From assembly GCF_003992615.1 (NCBI RefSeq), contig NZ_RZMY01000003.1, positions 374,501 through 438,500 on the forward strand: a stretch of DNA of 64,000 nucleotides, read 5' to 3'. Within the stretch, counting starts at the first letter, position 1, and every line of letters starts with the position of its first letter. This stretch comes from Flagellimonas beolgyonensis. Its GTDB lineage: Bacteria > Bacteroidota > Bacteroidia > Flavobacteriales > Flavobacteriaceae. The notes beneath the pieces are model-generated. The model saw only the letters and a program-made list of their open reading frames with translations. It was not told the DNA's origin and made no database searches. Made by a program: the position numbers and the translations under genes. This document shows positions 9,134 through 19,032 of this stretch, one piece after another.

Positions 9134-11893
9134 TTAAGGATTTATGGTCCAAGATAGATAGTAAATGGAACCTATGTTACCAGTACCGATTGCAGTGAAA
9201 TATTCATCACCCAAAATATTGGATCCACCAGCCTTGAAAACTGACTTGATGGAAGGTACTGAATAATTGATCTGCGCATCCAAAACGGTATAGGCAGGAA
9301 TTGCACCATCTGCGAAGGAAGCTTCCCAGAAATAACTATCGCTCCATCTGTAGTTCACATTGAAACCAAAATTTTTGAAAAGGGCGGAATTTCCGAAATG
9401 TGCCTTTACCTTATGCTTTGGCGTGTTGAAGTTGGTTCTCAAATCAGGAAACAATCCGCGATCAACATCCAACTCGGCAAACGTATAATTTACACCCAAA
9501 TCGAAGTTTCCAACTTTAGTGTCCACACCAATGGTACCTCCGTAAGAATTGATATCCACATCAGAATTGGTGTAGGTTTGGTACACTTGGTAATCGCCGT
9601 TCTGCAAAGCCAATAGTGAAAGCCCTCCGTCGCCTGCTTGCCCATAAAAAGGAACAGCCGTTGTGGTATTGGCCAAGAAATTGCTATAGCTGTTATAATA
9701 CCCGCTCAAATCAATGGTGAACTTCCCTACTTGGGCCCTATAACCGGCCTCATAAGCTGTAATTTCCTCCGGTTTCACCAAAGGTGTGTTGACCGCTTCT
9801 GGAGCTCCAGCCACCAATGAGCTAGTTGAATAAGCATTTTCATAAGCCGCACGACCTACAATCTGTACTGTGGATTGTCCAATAATAGCTTGTCCACTTT
9901 GACTTACATTGAAAGTTCTAATATCCCTATCCAAGTTGGCTGGTGCAGAACCAACCAAAATGGCACGACCCGCGTTCAATCCAATGAACAAGTCTTGGGT
10001 AGTTGGGTTCCTGAAACCTTGCTGAACCGAAACCCTTAAATTGTGATTGCGCTTTTCACCAGCGGTATAGGCCAATGAAACCCTTGGAGACACAAATCCA
10101 TCGAAAAACTCATTTTTATCGTAACGGGCAGAACCAGTGAATTTCAAACGGTCGTCCAAAAATTTCTTCTGCAACTGCAAATAAGCACCATATTCATTGT
10201 ACGAAATCGGTCCATCGATATCCGTAAAGATGGTTCCGTTGGAGTTCAATACATATTCCCTGAAGGAACCTCCAACTTGAAGGTCGGCCCAATTGTCGAT
10301 CAAATGCGCAAAGTTGTAGTTTCCATTGACATGACGGAATTTGGTCTTATCGATGAACTTGGCACCTGTCAACAAATTACCATCGTTGGTGATTTTATTA
10401 AAAGCACTCTGAAACCCGGGTGTGCCCGGAATCAATCGACCAGTATCGGCCGCTTGTCTGGCAGCAACATGGGCATTGGTAGAAGCTTGCTCGGGTGTAA
10501 GACCTGCCTGCTGGATACCTCCCAAATACGTTGGGATATAGGTAGAGGCATAATCCGTGAACCATTGCACATCGGATTTCCAGGCCCTGTTGATGTTGAT
10601 AGCGGCAAAACGTGTATCATAAGCATCGCCAGAGTTTTCAGAAACAATATAGCCTCTCAAGAAGAAGTTCTTGTTCTTGATTTCCAGTTTATGTTGTTGC
10701 ATGGTAAACCCACTCACCGCATATCTGTTGGCTCCTTGGTAAATGGTGGTACCACGACCAATCCTACTGTTCAAAATAATTTCAAAATCATTGGCAAAAG
10801 GACGGAAATGGACCGCAAAGTCGGACTTCACACTTTCTGCCCCGTAATCGGCCAAATCCGCTTCATTGTAACCGGTTCTGGAAACAACAGCACTACCCAC
10901 AGTACCGGTTGGCAAACCGGCAGCGGCATCAAAGTTCAATGTTGTGGACACTTCGTCCCCATACACGTTCAAACCATCATAGGCTGGATTGCTCCTATCT
11001 GCACCAGGATTGTTCAAATCATCGGTTCTGTTGGCATGCCAATCCTCACCGGTCAATACGGAAAGGTTTGCTTTCACGGCCAATTTATCGCTAAAGGCAT
11101 AGGCAGCCCTCACCCCAAAATCCTTATAAAAATTGCTTCCTGCCGCATCCTGTACCGTTACCCCACCTTTGGCGTAGGCACTGATTCCTTGGAAATCGAA
11201 TGGGTTTTTACTGTTCATGAACAGAATTCCGTTGAAGGCACCCGCTCCATAAAGGGCAGAAGACGCACCTGGCAAAATCTCCACACTTTGTACATCCAGT
11301 TCGGACATCCCCACCAAGTTACCCAAAACGAAGTTCAGACCTGGGGCCGTGTTGTCCATACCATCCACCAACTGTAAAAAACGGTTGTTGGCGAAAGTGG
11401 CAAAACCTCTGGTGTTGATGGATTGAAAGGTTAAACTGTTGGTGTTGATATCCACCCCTTTTAAATTTTGCAGTCCACCATAAAAGGATTCCGCAGTGGT
11501 ATTTTTGATTTCTTTCAGACCAAAACGCTCTACCGATACCGGGGATTCGAAAATTCGCTCGGGCGTACGGGAAGCAGAAATTACGATTTCATCCAAGAGG
11601 GTGGATGCTTCCTGCAATGTAATGGATAGGGTCTGGTTATTGGATGTCACATTGGCCACAAAATCGGAAAAACCGATACTTGTAAACCTTAGTTGGAAAG
11701 GCGGCCTTTCCGAAGTATTAAAGGTAAAGTTACCATCAAAGTCCGTTGTGGTCCCCTCAGCTTTACCGACCAAGACCACATTTGCCCCTGGAATAGGTTC
11801 ATTATTTGCATCAACTACTTTTCCCTGAACGGTGGTCTGCGCAGTGGCAACCATCCCGATCAGCATCAGGGAAATAAACATAAGTCTTTTCAT
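9134..11893 (-). CDS. TonB-dependent outer-membrane receptor with carboxypeptidase-like N-domain
   Basis: A 919-residue protein with a signal peptide (MKRLMFISLMLIGMVATAQ). A carboxypeptidase-D-like regulatory domain spans about 20-105 (VQGKVVDANNEPIPGANVVL). The plug domain has LLDEIVISASRTPER and VEILPGASSALYGAGAFNGIL, and a long 22-strand type barrel ends in a terminal aromatic-rich strand (YYLSWTINP). Ligand is imported with energy from TonB-ExbBD. No SusD partner or other cargo protein is adjacent, so the substrate is unknown. It is a single transcription unit with its own terminator and an unusual palindromic upstream region. Confidence 0.93.
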   Translation of the reverse strand: MKRLMFISLMLIGMVATAQTTVQGKVVDANNEPIPGANVVLVGKAEGTTTDFDGNFTFNTSERPPFQLRFTSIGFSDFVANVTSNNQTLSITLQEASTLLDEIVISASRTPERIFESPVSVERFGLKEIKNTTAESFYGGLQNLKGVDINTNSLTFQSINTRGFATFANNRFLQLVDGMDNTAPGLNFVLGNLVGMSELDVQSVEILPGASSALYGAGAFNGILFMNSKNPFDFQGISAYAKGGVTVQDAAGSNFYKDFGVRAAYAFSDKLAVKANLSVLTGEDWHANRTDDLNNPGADRSNPAYDGLNVYGDEVSTTLNFDAAAGLPTGTVGSAVVSRTGYNEADLADYGAESVKSDFAVHFRPFANDFEIILNSRIGRGTTIYQGANRYAVSGFTMQQHKLEIKNKNFFLRGYIVSENSGDAYDTRFAAININRAWKSDVQWFTDYASTYIPTYLGGIQQAGLTPEQASTNAHVAARQAADTGRLIPGTPGFQSAFNKITNDGNLLTGAKFIDKTKFRHVNGNYNFAHLIDNWADLQVGGSFREYVLNSNGTIFTDIDGPISYNEYGAYLQLQKKFLDDRLKFTGSARYDKNEFFDGFVSPRVSLAYTAGEKRNHNLRVSVQQGFRNPTTQDLFIGLNAGRAILVGSAPANLDRDIRTFNVSQSGQAIIGQSTVQIVGRAAYENAYSTSSLVAGAPEAVNTPLVKPEEITAYEAGYRAQVGKFTIDLSGYYNSYSNFLANTTTAVPFYGQAGDGGLSLLALQNGDYQVYQTYTNSDVDINSYGGTIGVDTKVGNFDLGVNYTFAELDVDRGLFPDLRTNFNTPKHKVKAHFGNSALFKNFGFNVNYRWSDSYFWEASFADGAIPAYTVLDAQINYSVPSIKSVFKAGGSNILGDEYFTAIGTGNIGSIYYLSWTINP

Positions 11894-11956
11894 TGGCTCT
11901 GAATTTGAGTTAATTTAGTTATATGTACATGTTAAGCATCGTTGGCGGAAGATACA

Positions 11957-12007
11957 TTTTTTTTCATTTGGATAATACAAAAATGAAAAAAATTATGCAT
12001 GCATAAT
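11957..12007. promoter_or_regulatory. Palindromic upstream region of the TonB receptor gene
   Basis: Two symmetrical elements lie about 65-115 bases before the receptor start. ATTATGCATGCATAAT (11992-12007) is a perfect 16-base palindrome. TTTTTTTCATTT and AAATGAAAAAAA (about 11958-11969 and 11981-11992) form an inverted repeat. They look like operator sites, but no regulator gene is adjacent. Confidence 0.45.
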
Positions 12008-12052
12008 ACTTTTTTGGTAATAATTACCCCCCAAATCTACGCATTTAATAAA

Positions 12053-12076
12053 AAAGACGCCTTTTGGGGCGTCTTT
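12053..12076 (-). terminator. Intrinsic terminator of glmS
   Basis: The stem AAAGACGCC (12053-12061) pairs with GGCGTCTTT (12068-12076) around a six-base loop. On the minus strand it is followed by a T-rich tract. It lies 25 bases past the glmS stop. Confidence 0.85.
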
Positions 12077-12101
12077 ACAGTTGATTTTATGTAAAAGTAA
12101 A

Positions 12102-13949
12102 TTACTCTACGGTAACCGACTTGGCCAGATTCCTTGGCTGATCCACATTACATCCGCGCATTACCGCAATGTGATAGGACAACAACTGTAAAGGAATCGT
12201 GGTCAACAAAGGAGATAAGCTTTCCGAAGTTTCCGGAACCTCGATAACGTGGTCTGCAAGTTCTTTAACGGACTTATCGCCCTCGGTAACTATGGCTATT
12301 ATTTTTCCTTTTCTTGATTTAATCTCTTGGATATTGCTCACTACTTTTTCGTAGTGTCCCTTTTTTGTGGCAATCACTACCACGGGCATGTGTTCATCGA
12401 TCAAGGCAATAGGACCGTGTTTCATTTCTGCCGCAGGATACCCTTCTGCATGGATGTAACTGATTTCCTTTAACTTCAATGCCCCTTCCAACGCGACCGG
12501 GAAGTTGTATCCCCTTCCTAAATACAGGCAGTTGGAAGAATCCATGTAAATCCTTGAAATCTCCTCAACTAAAGGATTGTACAGCAATGCTTTTTCCACT
12601 TTGGCCGGAATACTTTCCAACTCTGCCAAATATTCGTGGTATTTGGATTGGGACAATGTACCGTTCTCATATGCCAATTTTAGGGCAATAAGCGTAAGCA
12701 CCGTTATCTGTGTAGTGAATGCCTTGGTAGAAGCCACACCAATCTCTGGACCGGCATGCGTATAGGCCCCAGCATGGGTTTCCCTGGCTATGGATGAACC
12801 TACCACGTTGCAAACTCCAAATACAAAAGCTCCCTTTTCCTTTGCCAATTTTATGGCCGCCAAGGTGTCGGCAGTCTCACCGGATTGGGAGATAGCAATA
12901 AGTACATCCTTTTCGGTGATTACCGGGTTTCTATAACGGAATTCGGAGGCGTACTCCACTTCCACAGGAATTCTTGCCAAATCTTCAAAAATATATTCGG
13001 CAACGAGTCCAGCATGCCATGAAGTACCACAGGCCACAATGATAATTCTGTTGGCATTAAGGAATTTCTCCAGATTCTGGTCAATTCCCGCCATTTTGAT
13101 GATTCCCTTATCGGCCAATAGCCTACCACGATAGGTGTCCATAATGGCACGGGGTTGTTCGTATATTTCCTTGAGCATGAAATGGTCGTATCCTCCCTTT
13201 TCAATTTCTTCAAGGTTCAATTGCAGTTCCAAAATATTGGGGTAAGCAATGGCGTCGTCCTTTATTTTTCTTAGTTTGATTTCCTTACCGATACGCACAA
13301 TGGCCATTTCCTCATCCTCCAAATACACGGCGTTGTTGGTAAACTCTATAAATGGAGAAGCATCGGACGCAATGAAGTATTCATTCTCACCTATTCCGAT
13401 GGCTAAGGGACTTCCCAATTTGGCCACTACAATTTCATCGGGTTTGTTCTTATCGAAAACCGCTATCGCATAAGCACCCACCACTTGATTAAGGGCAATT
13501 TGTACCGCTTTACCAAGTTTTACTCCCTCCTTTAATTTGACCTCTTCGATCAGGTTTACCAAAACCTCGGTATCAGTATCGGAATGAAAAACGTACCCCC
13601 TCTTGATCAAGGCCTGTTTAATGGAATCGTAATTCTCGATAATCCCATTGTGTATGATCACCAAATCCCCGGAATTGGAATAATGTGGATGGGAGTTCAC
13701 ATCATTGGGCACACCATGGGTAGCCCACCTTGTATGACCCAATCCTAATTTTCCGGAAGTAGAGATGGTTGTTTCAGCTTTGGATTTTAAATCCTCGACT
13801 TTTCCTTTTGTCTTTGAAAGATTGGTTGTTTCTCCATCGAACAATGCAATACCGGCACTGTCGTACCCACGGTATTCCAATCGTTGAAGACCTTTGATTA
13901 TAATGGGATAAGCATCCCTATGACCGATGTAGCCAACTATTCCACACAT
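12102..13949 (-). CDS. glmS: Glutamine--fructose-6-phosphate aminotransferase (isomerising)
   Basis: A 615-residue enzyme making glucosamine 6-phosphate, the entry point to peptidoglycan and lipopolysaccharide amino sugars. The N-terminal class II amidotransferase begins with the catalytic Cys after Met1 (MCGIVGYIG) and LEYRGYDSAG. The two SIS domains carry ACGTSWHAGL, SQSGETADTLAAI and the C-terminal LAKSVTVE that forms the channel and active site. It is monocistronic, with a terminator below and a good -7 box above. Confidence 0.97.
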   Translation of the reverse strand: MCGIVGYIGHRDAYPIIIKGLQRLEYRGYDSAGIALFDGETTNLSKTKGKVEDLKSKAETTISTSGKLGLGHTRWATHGVPNDVNSHPHYSNSGDLVIIHNGIIENYDSIKQALIKRGYVFHSDTDTEVLVNLIEEVKLKEGVKLGKAVQIALNQVVGAYAIAVFDKNKPDEIVVAKLGSPLAIGIGENEYFIASDASPFIEFTNNAVYLEDEEMAIVRIGKEIKLRKIKDDAIAYPNILELQLNLEEIEKGGYDHFMLKEIYEQPRAIMDTYRGRLLADKGIIKMAGIDQNLEKFLNANRIIIVACGTSWHAGLVAEYIFEDLARIPVEVEYASEFRYRNPVITEKDVLIAISQSGETADTLAAIKLAKEKGAFVFGVCNVVGSSIARETHAGAYTHAGPEIGVASTKAFTTQITVLTLIALKLAYENGTLSQSKYHEYLAELESIPAKVEKALLYNPLVEEISRIYMDSSNCLYLGRGYNFPVALEGALKLKEISYIHAEGYPAAEMKHGPIALIDEHMPVVVIATKKGHYEKVVSNIQEIKSRKGKIIAIVTEGDKSVKELADHVIEVPETSESLSPLLTTIPLQLLSYHIAVMRGCNVDQPRNLAKSVTVE

Positions 13950-13995
13950 AAGATTTTATTTGTTGTTAGACGCCATTTGGGGGATTAAACGCGAC

Positions 13996-14003
13996 CAAAT
14001 TTA
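13996..14003 (-). promoter_or_regulatory. Candidate -7 box for glmS
   Basis: Minus-strand TAAATTTG, an exact TAnnTTTG match, 46 bases before the glmS ATG. A TTG-rich stretch about 18-20 bases upstream is a possible -33 element. Confidence 0.5.
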
Positions 14004-14080
14004 AGTTGTATACGTGAAAAACAATGGATATGGATGTACAAAACGATAAAAGCCCCAATATTCTCCTTGAAGGGAACAAA

Positions 14081-15910
14081 TCAATTGGCCTCTGTGTAGT
14101 AAATCTCCAATTTCAATTTCTTAGCTTTTTCACCAGCAGACAAATTGCTTCCATAAAGCACTGTTCCCAAAGGACTAACGGCGGCGGCAACGGGATAATC
14201 GGCACCTTGCCCTCCAGTGTCCATGGCTTCTTGAATGGCGGTAAATGCAATATTTGGCGTCAGCGTCAGACCCAATCTTGCATTGGCAGAATCCCTGACA
14301 ATTATATTGTTGATGTGTTCCGTAATCCGAATGGTGTATTTTACGCCCAAACCGTTTTCTTTCTGCAGTCTACCATCATAATTGGGATAGTATTGCAATG
14401 GATTGGTAGTGTTATTGGGGGTTAGAGGCTCGTTTTGTGGACTGTACAACGGAAAGTTGGTCTCAGCGTTGAACAGATAAAGTCTAAAAGGTTCGACAAA
14501 ATCGGGACCGGCCAAATCCAAGGTTTCCCTATCTACATAAAACACTAAATTGGCCTCATTGATTACCCAATTGTTGGCCTTGATCTGGTTGATGATTTCA
14601 GAACCACCGTTTTCCAATGCGTCGAACAATCGAATTTCTGATAAAGTCTCTCCTCCCTTTACGTAAATCCTCGAAGCATTTTCGCCATTGTCCATGGCGC
14701 TTGCAATATCGGCAGGAAACGCCTCATTTTGGAAAACGTTCACTGCATTGCCTGCTGTTCCCGTATTTCCAGCAACCAAAAAGTTGAGGACAAAATCCCT
14801 TTCGGCAAGAGTGGTAGTTTCCGTTTCGGCGTCGTAATCGTTATACTCATAGGTAATGGTAATATTGGCCGCAGTCAGATCAAAAAGAATCATGAGCGCT
14901 TCCATATCGGTTCCCGCCAAATGGATGCCCCGAATAAAATCGTTGAAATTGGACTGGGTCAATAATTCGGGCTGCCCTTCCTTGTCCAAAATGTTTTCTT
15001 GGAAAAATGCGGGATCCAACGGCACCCTGATTCCCGGATTTAATCTACTGGAAACCTGTGTGGACTCATCCACATCGCCCGTATCTGGGTCATCTTCACC
15101 ATAAAATAGGATTTCTTGGTCGCTTATGGTTACTTCACCGTTAAAAAACTCCTCTCCGATGAAACTTGAAAAATCTTGGTTGGAGAAATATTCCTGGGCC
15201 TCCTCAAAGCCAGAATTGGGATCTAAATCACGTAGAAAATAATTGGATCGGGAAACAATCAGGTTGAAAGTTTGGTTTCTATCCCCATAAATACTGTCCA
15301 GATCAAACTGTTTTGGGTAGTTATTGGCCACAAACCCTTCCTCTGAACCATCTTCATTGGGATCAAAGGGATTGGAGCCATTTACCCGCTCTTGGTTATC
15401 GGTAACCCCATCCCCATCAAAATCGGAGTTGGGATCGTCCACATCTTCAGGTGCCTCAAAAACATCATCGATACCATCGCCATCGCTATCGGCAGAAGGC
15501 GGCAATTGAAATGGCAAGTACAGATAAACCTCCTTAACCGTTTCATTTTCCTTTATAGTCGAAGCCACATCATCAGTATCCGCATCGTCCTCAGCAGATT
15601 GTGACAAATCACCAAAGGTTGGATTTCCTGTTCTATTGGGCAAAGAAAGCTGCGAAAGAATACTGGCATTACGCTTGCCATAAATGGGGTCGTTGAACGT
15701 TCCCAACTGGTACAGGGGAAGCCTGTTGGTCTGTACGGCAGTTATTCCCTTATTGAAGGCAAAAACATCATACTCCACTTTACCAGTGGTAAAAGGTTCA
15801 CCGGCAATAACCCCTTCACCCAGTGTATCCAGTTCCTCCTCACAAGAAGTTATCAGTAGAAACAAAGCTCCAACCAAGGTTGAAACTTTAATGATCTTGG
15901 ACAATCTCAT
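14081..15910 (-). CDS. DUF4270 family lipoprotein with calcium-binding type-3 repeats
   Basis: A 609-residue surface lipoprotein with lipobox LLITSC at about residues 18-23. The N-terminal region ([28 protein letters not shown], in part) is typical of DUF4270, a family largely confined to Bacteroidota. Between about residues 136 and 190 it carries Asp-rich DSDGDGIDD and [12 protein letters not shown] motifs like thrombospondin type-3 repeats, which bind calcium. Its start lies 5 bases after the stop of the glycogen-synthase-like gene, so the two are an operon. Function is unknown. The genomic pairing with a glycogen synthase half-protein suggests, but does not prove, a carbohydrate role. Confidence 0.85.
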   Translation of the reverse strand: MRLSKIIKVSTLVGALFLLITSCEEELDTLGEGVIAGEPFTTGKVEYDVFAFNKGITAVQTNRLPLYQLGTFNDPIYGKRNASILSQLSLPNRTGNPTFGDLSQSAEDDADTDDVASTIKENETVKEVYLYLPFQLPPSADSDGDGIDDVFEAPEDVDDPNSDFDGDGVTDNQERVNGSNPFDPNEDGSEEGFVANNYPKQFDLDSIYGDRNQTFNLIVSRSNYFLRDLDPNSGFEEAQEYFSNQDFSSFIGEEFFNGEVTISDQEILFYGEDDPDTGDVDESTQVSSRLNPGIRVPLDPAFFQENILDKEGQPELLTQSNFNDFIRGIHLAGTDMEALMILFDLTAANITITYEYNDYDAETETTTLAERDFVLNFLVAGNTGTAGNAVNVFQNEAFPADIASAMDNGENASRIYVKGGETLSEIRLFDALENGGSEIINQIKANNWVINEANLVFYVDRETLDLAGPDFVEPFRLYLFNAETNFPLYSPQNEPLTPNNTTNPLQYYPNYDGRLQKENGLGVKYTIRITEHINNIIVRDSANARLGLTLTPNIAFTAIQEAMDTGGQGADYPVAAAVSPLGTVLYGSNLSAGEKAKKLKLEIYYTEAN

Positions 15911-15915
15911 TCAAT

Positions 15916-16725
15916 TTATTTTAAAACCTCTGTTTTATAGAAATTAAGGTAAGCCTCTTCAGCCTCTTGCAATGAAACATAGGGCAATACCGGTTTGGAA
16001 AGTTTGTCGATGTGCTGTTTAAGGTCGTCCGACAGGTCTTCCGCGGCTAAAATAACCGCATCGGAATGATCTACTGCAACCTTTAACAAATTATTATAGT
16101 CGGGATGGGATAAGGCGGAAATGGTTTCCTTTTCGATCCCATCAAAAGCAATTTTGTTGATCATCTCGCTGTCCAACTCGCCTTCGTATCCTTTGCCATA
16201 TACCGAGGTTACGATCTTGCTTTCCGCAAACAAAGGTTCATCGACATAATAGTTACGAAGGTACAAGGGTAAAAGGGATGCCATCCAGCCATGCACGTGG
16301 ATGATGTCAGGCGACCAGTTCAATTTTTTAACGGTTTCCACCACGCCTTTGGCAAAAAAGATGGCCCGCTCATCATTATCGGGAAACAGGTTTCCTTCGG
16401 AGTCCTTAAAGGTTGACTTTCTCTTAAAATATTCTTCGTTATCTATAAAGTAGACCTGGATACGCTCCCTTGGAATGGAAGCCACCTTTATGATCAAGGG
16501 CATATCCATGTCGTTGATCACCAGGTTCATTCCCGATAAACGGATCACTTCATGCAATTGATGCCTTCTTTCATTGATGTTCCCATAACGCGGCATAAAA
16601 ATGCGTATCTGCCCCCCGTTACTGTTCACCATTCGTGGTGCTTCGTAGGACATTAAGGAAACTGGATTCTCTGGGAGGTAAGGAACTAATTCGGAAGATA
16701 CAAACAATATCTTTTTGCCATTCAT
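15916..16725 (-). CDS. Half-length glycogen/starch synthase (GT5 N-terminal domain only)
   Basis: The preferred start is the ATG at 16725 (MNGKKILFVSSELVPY), giving 269 residues. The sequence matches the first Rossmann domain of GT5 glycogen synthase: VSSELVPYL, MPRYGNINERRHQLHEV and DIIHVHGWMASLLPLYL. Full GlgA proteins are about 470-480 residues; the C-terminal ADP-glucose-binding domain with its KTGGL-type motif is absent. The early motif equivalent to KxGGL reads NPVSLMSYEAPRMVNSNGGQ, so catalysis is doubtful. It is co-transcribed with the DUF4270 gene and divergent from panC. Confidence 0.8.
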   Translation of the reverse strand: MNGKKILFVSSELVPYLPENPVSLMSYEAPRMVNSNGGQIRIFMPRYGNINERRHQLHEVIRLSGMNLVINDMDMPLIIKVASIPRERIQVYFIDNEEYFKRKSTFKDSEGNLFPDNDERAIFFAKGVVETVKKLNWSPDIIHVHGWMASLLPLYLRNYYVDEPLFAESKIVTSVYGKGYEGELDSEMINKIAFDGIEKETISALSHPDYNNLLKVAVDHSDAVILAAEDLSDDLKQHIDKLSKPVLPYVSLQEAEEAYLNFYKTEVLK

Positions 16726-16761
16726 AAACACTTTCTTTTGTTTATCTGAAAAACGTAGCTG

Positions 16762-16769
16762 CAAAAGTA
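16762..16769 (-). promoter_or_regulatory. Candidate -7 box for the glycogen-synthase-like/DUF4270 operon
   Basis: Minus-strand TACTTTTG fits TAnnTTTG exactly and lies 36 bases before the preferred ATG at 16725. It supports that start over the longer reading beginning at 16764. Confidence 0.5.
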
Positions 16770-16800
16770 CAAAAATTATGCTGATTACCAGTATTTATAG

Positions 16801-16808
16801 TATTTTTG
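16801..16808 (+). promoter_or_regulatory. Candidate -7 box for panC-panD
   Basis: TATTTTTG fits TAnnTTTG exactly and ends 19 bases before the panC ATG at 16828. It is back-to-back with the minus-strand box at 16762-16769. Confidence 0.5.
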
Positions 16809-16827
16809 CACGCTTTTAATTTTGGAT

Positions 16828-17676
16828 ATGCACCTATTTCACCATAAAAAAGAGCTGGTTTCCCACCTTGAAAATCAACGTGGCCAAAATCTCACAATTG
16901 GCCTGGTGCCCACTATGGGCGCGTTACACACGGGTCATCTCTCCTTGGTAAAAAGGGCGCTTTCGGAAAATGATGTGGTGGTGGTCAGTATTTTTGTTAA
17001 CCCCACCCAATTCGATAAAAAGGACGACCTGGAAAAATATCCAAGAAGCCTCGAAAAAGATATCGAGCTATTAAAAAAGGTATCGGATAAAATTGTGGTT
17101 TTCGCACCCACAGTGGAAGAGATATACGACAACAACGTGAAATCGCAGTCTTATGAATTCGATGGGCTGGACAAGGTGATGGAAGGAGAGTTCCGTACAG
17201 GGCATTTTGATGGGGTGGGCACTATCGTGGAATTGTTGCTCAAAACCGTGGAGCCCAACAAGGCCTATTTTGGTGAAAAGGATTTCCAGCAATTGCAGAT
17301 CATTCGTAAAATGGTGGAGCTCAAAAAACTGCCTTATACAATTGTTGGTTGTCCCATTGAAAGAGAACCCCATGGTTTGGCCATGAGTTCCCGTAATGAA
17401 AGACTCTCCAAACCGACTAGGGAAGAAGCCAAATTTATCTTTGGTACCTTGCAGGGTGCAAAAGCCAAATTTGGCACGGAAAGTGCTACAAACATAGCGG
17501 ATTGGGTAAAAACAGCGTTTAACAACCATCCCATTTTTGACCTGGAGTATTTCGAGATTGCCGACGAGGCCACCTTGACCCCCATGTTAAAAAAACAGGA
17601 GAACCAAAAATACAGGGCGTTCATCGCCGTTTATGCAGACGGAGTGCGCTTAATTGATAATCTAAGATTGAATTGA
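16828..17676 (+). CDS. panC: Pantothenate synthetase PanC
   Basis: A 282-residue enzyme that joins pantoate and beta-alanine using ATP. The ATG at 16828 is preferred to the TTG at 16822. Family motifs are present: VPTMGALHTGHLSL, IFVNPTQF, YFGEKDFQQLQIIRKMV and the MSSRNERLS loop. It is followed 12 bases later by panD, which supplies the beta-alanine. Confidence 0.96.
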   Translation: MHLFHHKKELVSHLENQRGQNLTIGLVPTMGALHTGHLSLVKRALSENDVVVVSIFVNPTQFDKKDDLEKYPRSLEKDIELLKKVSDKIVVFAPTVEEIYDNNVKSQSYEFDGLDKVMEGEFRTGHFDGVGTIVELLLKTVEPNKAYFGEKDFQQLQIIRKMVELKKLPYTIVGCPIEREPHGLAMSSRNERLSKPTREEAKFIFGTLQGAKAKFGTESATNIADWVKTAFNNHPIFDLEYFEIADEATLTPMLKKQENQKYRAFIAVYADGVRLIDNLRLN

Positions 17677-17688
17677 TAATTTTGCACC

Positions 17689-18039
17689 ATGCAAGTAGAA
17701 GTTGTAAAATCTAAAATTCATAGGGTAAAGGTGACCGGCGCCGACCTTAATTATATTGGAAGCATCACCATTGACGAAGACCTGATGGATGCCGCCAACA
17801 TAATCCGGGGTGAAAAGGTACAGATCGTGAACAACAACAACGGGGAACGATTGGAGACCTATGCCATTCCAGGACCGAGAGGTTCCGGAGAACTTACCCT
17901 TAACGGAGCTGCCGCCCGAAAAGTGGCCGTAGGCGACGTTTTGATCTTGATCACCTATGCCTGGATGCACATCGAGGAGGCTAAAACCTTCAATCCAGCA
18001 TTGGTCTTCCCCAACGAAGCCACCAATCTACTCAACTGA
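17689..18039 (+). CDS. panD: Aspartate 1-decarboxylase PanD
   Basis: A 116-residue pyruvoyl enzyme making beta-alanine from aspartate for pantothenate. The self-cleavage site is visible as YIGSITID, with the Gly24-Ser25 bond giving the pyruvoyl group. [20 protein letters not shown] and [12 protein letters not shown] are also conserved. It lies between panC and the flippase-like gene in one operon. Confidence 0.97.
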   Translation: MQVEVVKSKIHRVKVTGADLNYIGSITIDEDLMDAANIIRGEKVQIVNNNNGERLETYAIPGPRGSGELTLNGAAARKVAVGDVLILITYAWMHIEEAKTFNPALVFPNEATNLLN

Positions 18040-18041
18040 TC

Positions 18042-19007
18042 TTGGGCAAATCCCTCAAAAAATTCCTGAAAATATTTGTCCCCATAGCCTTTGGGCTCTT
18101 CTTGGTCTGGTATTCCTACGATGCCACCACACCGGAAGACCGGCAACAAATCATTCATTACATTTCCAATGCCAGCCCATTTTGGGTGACCCTATCGGTT
18201 TTGATCGCCATCCTTAGCCATATTTCCCGCGCAATCCGCTGGCGCTATCTGCTCGAACCCATGGGGTACAGGCCAAAACTCATCAATAGTATCTTGATCG
18301 TGCTCATTTCCTATTTTGCCAATTTGGGAATTCCAAGATCGGGGGAATTTTTAAGGGCTACTGCGTTGGCCACTTATGAAAAAGTCCCATTCGAAAAAGG
18401 CTTTGGCACCATTGTAACCGAAAGGGTCATCGACCTATTGATGTTGTTATCCGTCATTTTGATCACCTTGGTTCTTCAAACGGATATTATTTTGGGCTTT
18501 TTGGAAGAGAAAGGGGTAAACCTCATTGGTGCTATCGGAATACTGGTGGTGGGAATTAGCGGTTTGTTTATTGGAACCTATATCATCAGAAAATCCAAGT
18601 CGCCATTGGCCCAGAAATTGAAATCGTTCTTGAACGGTCTTTTGGACGGGGTCCTCAGCATTTTTAAAATGAAGAAAAAATGGCCGTTCATACTACATAC
18701 CCTCTTCATTTGGGTAGCCTATATCGGCATGTTTTGGGTCATTAAACACACGGTGGCCGAAACCACCTCACTTTCATTGAGCCAACTGCTGGTTGCCTTT
18801 GTGGCAGGGGCCTTTGCCATGTCCACCACCAATGGTGGAATTGGCCTGTACCCCATTGCCGTCAGCGCCGCTTTGGGAATCTATGGAATCAGTTCGGTTT
18901 CAGGTGATGCTTTTGGTTGGATCATGTGGATTGCCCAGACACTGATGGTCGTCATCTTCGGCACAATATCCTTCATTGTATTGCCGTTATTGAATAGGAA
19001 CCGGTAG
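18042..19007 (+). CDS. Flippase-like membrane protein (LPG synthase TM / UPF0104 family)
   Basis: A 321-residue protein with about eight membrane segments. It matches the lysylphosphatidylglycerol synthase transmembrane region family: SRAIRWRYLLEPMGYRP, a GIPRSGEFLRATALATYEKVPF-type segment and a TTNGGIGLYPIAVSAAL segment near the end. The only sensible start is a TTG two bases after the panD stop, so it is probably translated by coupling. Related proteins move lipids or lipid-linked sugars; the substrate is unknown. Confidence 0.85.
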   Translation: MGKSLKKFLKIFVPIAFGLFLVWYSYDATTPEDRQQIIHYISNASPFWVTLSVLIAILSHISRAIRWRYLLEPMGYRPKLINSILIVLISYFANLGIPRSGEFLRATALATYEKVPFEKGFGTIVTERVIDLLMLLSVILITLVLQTDIILGFLEEKGVNLIGAIGILVVGISGLFIGTYIIRKSKSPLAQKLKSFLNGLLDGVLSIFKMKKKWPFILHTLFIWVAYIGMFWVIKHTVAETTSLSLSQLLVAFVAGAFAMSTTNGGIGLYPIAVSAALGIYGISSVSGDAFGWIMWIAQTLMVVIFGTISFIVLPLLNRNR

Positions 19008-19032
19008 ACCCCGACCACCTAAATCTTAACCA

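Noticed and set aside
10277..11377. 366-residue frame opposite the first TonB receptor
   Set aside because: It lies entirely inside the receptor gene on the other strand, has no recognisable domain and low-complexity codon pattern typical of a shadow frame.
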